Positions 62,728-64,000 of a stretch of DNA of 64,000 nt are shown here, piece after piece (position 1 is the stretch's first letter; each line of letters starts with the position of its first letter). The stretch spans positions 4,213,555 through 4,277,554 of the forward strand of contig NZ_CP024091.1 in assembly GCF_002736205.1 (NCBI RefSeq), written 5' to 3'. The stretch comes from Pedobacter ginsengisoli (GTDB lineage Bacteria; Bacteroidota; Bacteroidia; Sphingobacteriales; Sphingobacteriaceae). The position numbers and the translations under genes are program-made. The notes under the pieces are model-generated. The model was not told the origin of the DNA and did no database searches. It saw nothing but the letters and a program-made list of their open reading frames with translations.

Positions 62728-63498
62728 TTACAACTTCGCTAAATCCAGGAAGTGATCAAACGTATCTCCTCTTAGTCCTAAACGAATGGTCTCCAAAGGT
62801 ATTACCTCAGCAGGGGCTATATTTCCAAGATTAACATTTGCGCCAAGAAGCTTAATGAACCATACTTGCTGTTCTTTTTGAGGAGCCTCCCAAATGATCG
62901 TTTCTTCAGGAATCTGCGTGAGGATCTCATCAACTAAACCTTCCCTAACCTCACCTGACCCCCTATAAATCCCCACATTACCTCCTTCTCTGGCTTCAGC
63001 AATTACTTTCCACGATCCAGCTTCTATTTCAGCCTGCATTAGCTTAATCCACTTGTAAGGAGCAAATATTTTAGCTGCATCTTTAGATCCTACTTCCGAA
63101 ATTACGGTTACCTGTTTGGATAGTTTTTGAATAAACTCACATTTCAAGTCATGCTCTATACTGATTGAACCGTCGGAAACTTCTACATATTCCATATCAA
63201 ACTGTTCAAGTACACGACAATAATCGTCGAACTGATTTCTGATAATAAACGCTTCAAAAAGAGTACCGCCAAAATAGGTAGGAATGCCGGCTGACTTATA
63301 AATAGCTAGTTTTTCCTTCAAATTAGGTGTTACAAAAGACGTAGACCAACCTAACTTTACAATATCTGTATGTATTCCGGAAACATCTATAAAATCTTCT
63401 GTCTGTCTTAAGCTTAGCCCTTTATCCATAACCATCGTAATTCCTTTGTTCCTAGGTTTTACAGGTCGTTCGGGTATATTATTCAATGGGTAATTCAT
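62728..63498 (-). CDS. Phosphosulfolactate synthase-like protein (ComA family)
   Basis: The frame opens at 63549, but the first 17 codons overlap the terminator of the next gene; the Met at 63498 (MNYPLNNIPERPVKPRNKGI) gives 256 residues. The TIM-barrel shows the family pattern TMVMDKGLSLRQ, VKLGWSTSFVT, YFGGTLFEAF, VEVSDGSI and GLRGDTFDHFLDLAKL. ComA joins phosphoenolpyruvate and sulfite in coenzyme M synthesis of methanogens. Its role in Bacteroidota is unclear; sulfonolipid metabolism is a guess. It begins the aroE-gldD run. Confidence 0.85.
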   Translation of the reverse strand: MNYPLNNIPERPVKPRNKGITMVMDKGLSLRQTEDFIDVSGIHTDIVKLGWSTSFVTPNLKEKLAIYKSAGIPTYFGGTLFEAFIIRNQFDDYCRVLEQFDMEYVEVSDGSISIEHDLKCEFIQKLSKQVTVISEVGSKDAAKIFAPYKWIKLMQAEIEAGSWKVIAEAREGGNVGIYRGSGEVREGLVDEILTQIPEETIIWEAPQKEQQVWFIKLLGANVNLGNIAPAEVIPLETIRLGLRGDTFDHFLDLAKL

Positions 63499-63523
63499 AT
63501 TGGTCACAAAGGTGAAAAAAAAT

Positions 63524-63562
63524 CGGACAGTTTTCATCAGCATGGCCAATAAAAACTGTCCG
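63524..63562 (-). terminator. Intrinsic terminator of the right-edge TPR gene
   Basis: Perfect 11-bp arms CGGACAGTTTT (63524-63534) and AAAACTGTCCG (63552-63562) enclose a 17-base loop; on the minus strand the stem is followed by ATTTTTTTTC. It starts 4 bp past the stop of the TPR gene. Confidence 0.85.
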
Positions 63563-63566
63563 GTCT

Positions 63567-64000
63567 TTATTTTAAATAACGGTTGATTACTTCAAGTATG
63601 GAACCGTTCTCTTGTAATTGGGGCAAATATTCAAATAAAATGTAATGTTTATCAGGATCTGTTGCCAATGCGGTTTCAAGATACAACAATGCATCGTTCT
63701 TTTCACCAAGAGCAAACAAGTAAGCTACCATTCTGTAATAGAGCTCTGCAGCATCAGGGTTGTTTTTTATAGCATCAGCAATGGTTTCAGATGCTTCCAG
63801 CAATTTACCTTGCTCATACAAAACCGTAGAAAAATCCAACCAGGCTTCTACATCCACCGGATTATATTCAAGGACTTTATAATAAGCTTCAACAGATTGC
63901 TCTATCTGTCCCAGCTTATAATAAGCATCTGCTATAGCAAACCAAAAGTCAGGATTCTCTCCATCAAGCTCAATTGCTTTTTTGTAAAAATGAAGTGACT
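63567..64000 (-). CDS. TPR-repeat protein, partial (5' end beyond window)
   Basis: The minus-strand frame is open from the right edge to the stop at 63567, about 144 codons. It is a string of tetratricopeptide-like helices: SLHFYKKAIELDGENPDFWF, AIADAYYKLGQIEQSVEAYY, AWLDFSTVLYEQGKLLEASE and AELYYRMVAYLFALGEKNDA. A GTG at 63857 is internal, not the start. Function unknown; TPR proteins usually mediate protein contacts. A terminator follows directly. Confidence 0.88.
   Translation of the reverse strand, partial: SLHFYKKAIELDGENPDFWFAIADAYYKLGQIEQSVEAYYKVLEYNPVDVEAWLDFSTVLYEQGKLLEASETIADAIKNNPDAAELYYRMVAYLFALGEKNDALLYLETALATDPDKHYILFEYLPQLQENGSILEVINRYLK

Noticed and set aside
63499..63549. 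Longer N-terminus of the ComA-like protein
   Set aside because: It runs through the terminator of the neighbouring TPR gene; the Met at 63498 fits the family start.
1..64000. CRISPR array, prophage, insertion sequence or integrative element
   Set aside because: I found no regularly spaced repeats, transposase or integrase motifs, or phage genes. The single tRNA gene shows no adjacent integrase or duplicated 3' end.

Overview
The window looks like a chromosomal segment of a Bacteroidota bacterium, most probably a Sphingobacteriaceae member close to Pedobacter. The reasons are the AT-rich DNA, a SusC/SusD outer-membrane pair, an ExbB-ExbD-ExbD-TonB unit, a GldD-type lipoprotein, the futalosine menaquinone genes mqnB and mqnD, a short NuoG, and repeated matches to the Bacteroidota promoter pattern TTG-N18-21-TAnnTTTG. 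I see no phage, insertion sequence, CRISPR array or conjugation gene. Most of the window is housekeeping DNA with small accessory patches. I did not find a convincing new multi-gene system; the most interesting signals are regulatory elements and frameshifts.

Layout. 1-7328 (minus): complex I operon nuoABCDEFGHI, with the start of nuoJ running off the left edge. 7407-13367 (minus): ExbB, two ExbD, TonB, a 74-residue membrane protein, a PstS-like lipoprotein and a TPR protein. 13673-16645 (minus): pckA, a SUI1-family factor and a lipid kinase. 16685-18631 (plus): metK behind a SAM-II riboswitch, then a small conserved protein. 18811-25601: a very large FG-GAP/UnbV lipoprotein, a frameshifted TonB-dependent receptor and a deacetylase-like lipoprotein. 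26260-29721: an atypical SDR, a TlpA-like thioredoxin, and a Fic protein with a coupled small ORF. 29850-35516: tRNA-Asp, prfA, lpxH, a ferredoxin reductase/ferredoxin pair, an S41 peptidase and a CsbD-like protein.

35611-46145 reads as an amino-sugar or peptidoglycan-recycling locus. A SusC/SusD/lipoprotein operon lies divergent from a DeoR regulator. It is followed by anmK, a NagB-deacetylase fusion and a NagX-like membrane protein. The SusC reading frame is broken by an A10 tract directly after its start codon, which suggests phase variation, transcriptional slippage or a sequence error. An M16 peptidase and a GHL10-type glycosidase follow, converging on a 46-bp palindromic terminator.

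50853-64000 holds a coiled-coil membrane protein, a 1239-residue orphan sensor kinase, fabD, folE, queD, mqnB, mqnD, and a minus-strand run aroE-gldD-MBL hydrolase-FtsX permease-lipoprotein preceded by a phosphosulfolactate synthase homologue. A TPR gene runs off the right edge.

Limits: no database search was possible. Names rest on motifs and family memory; promoters and terminators are pattern matches.
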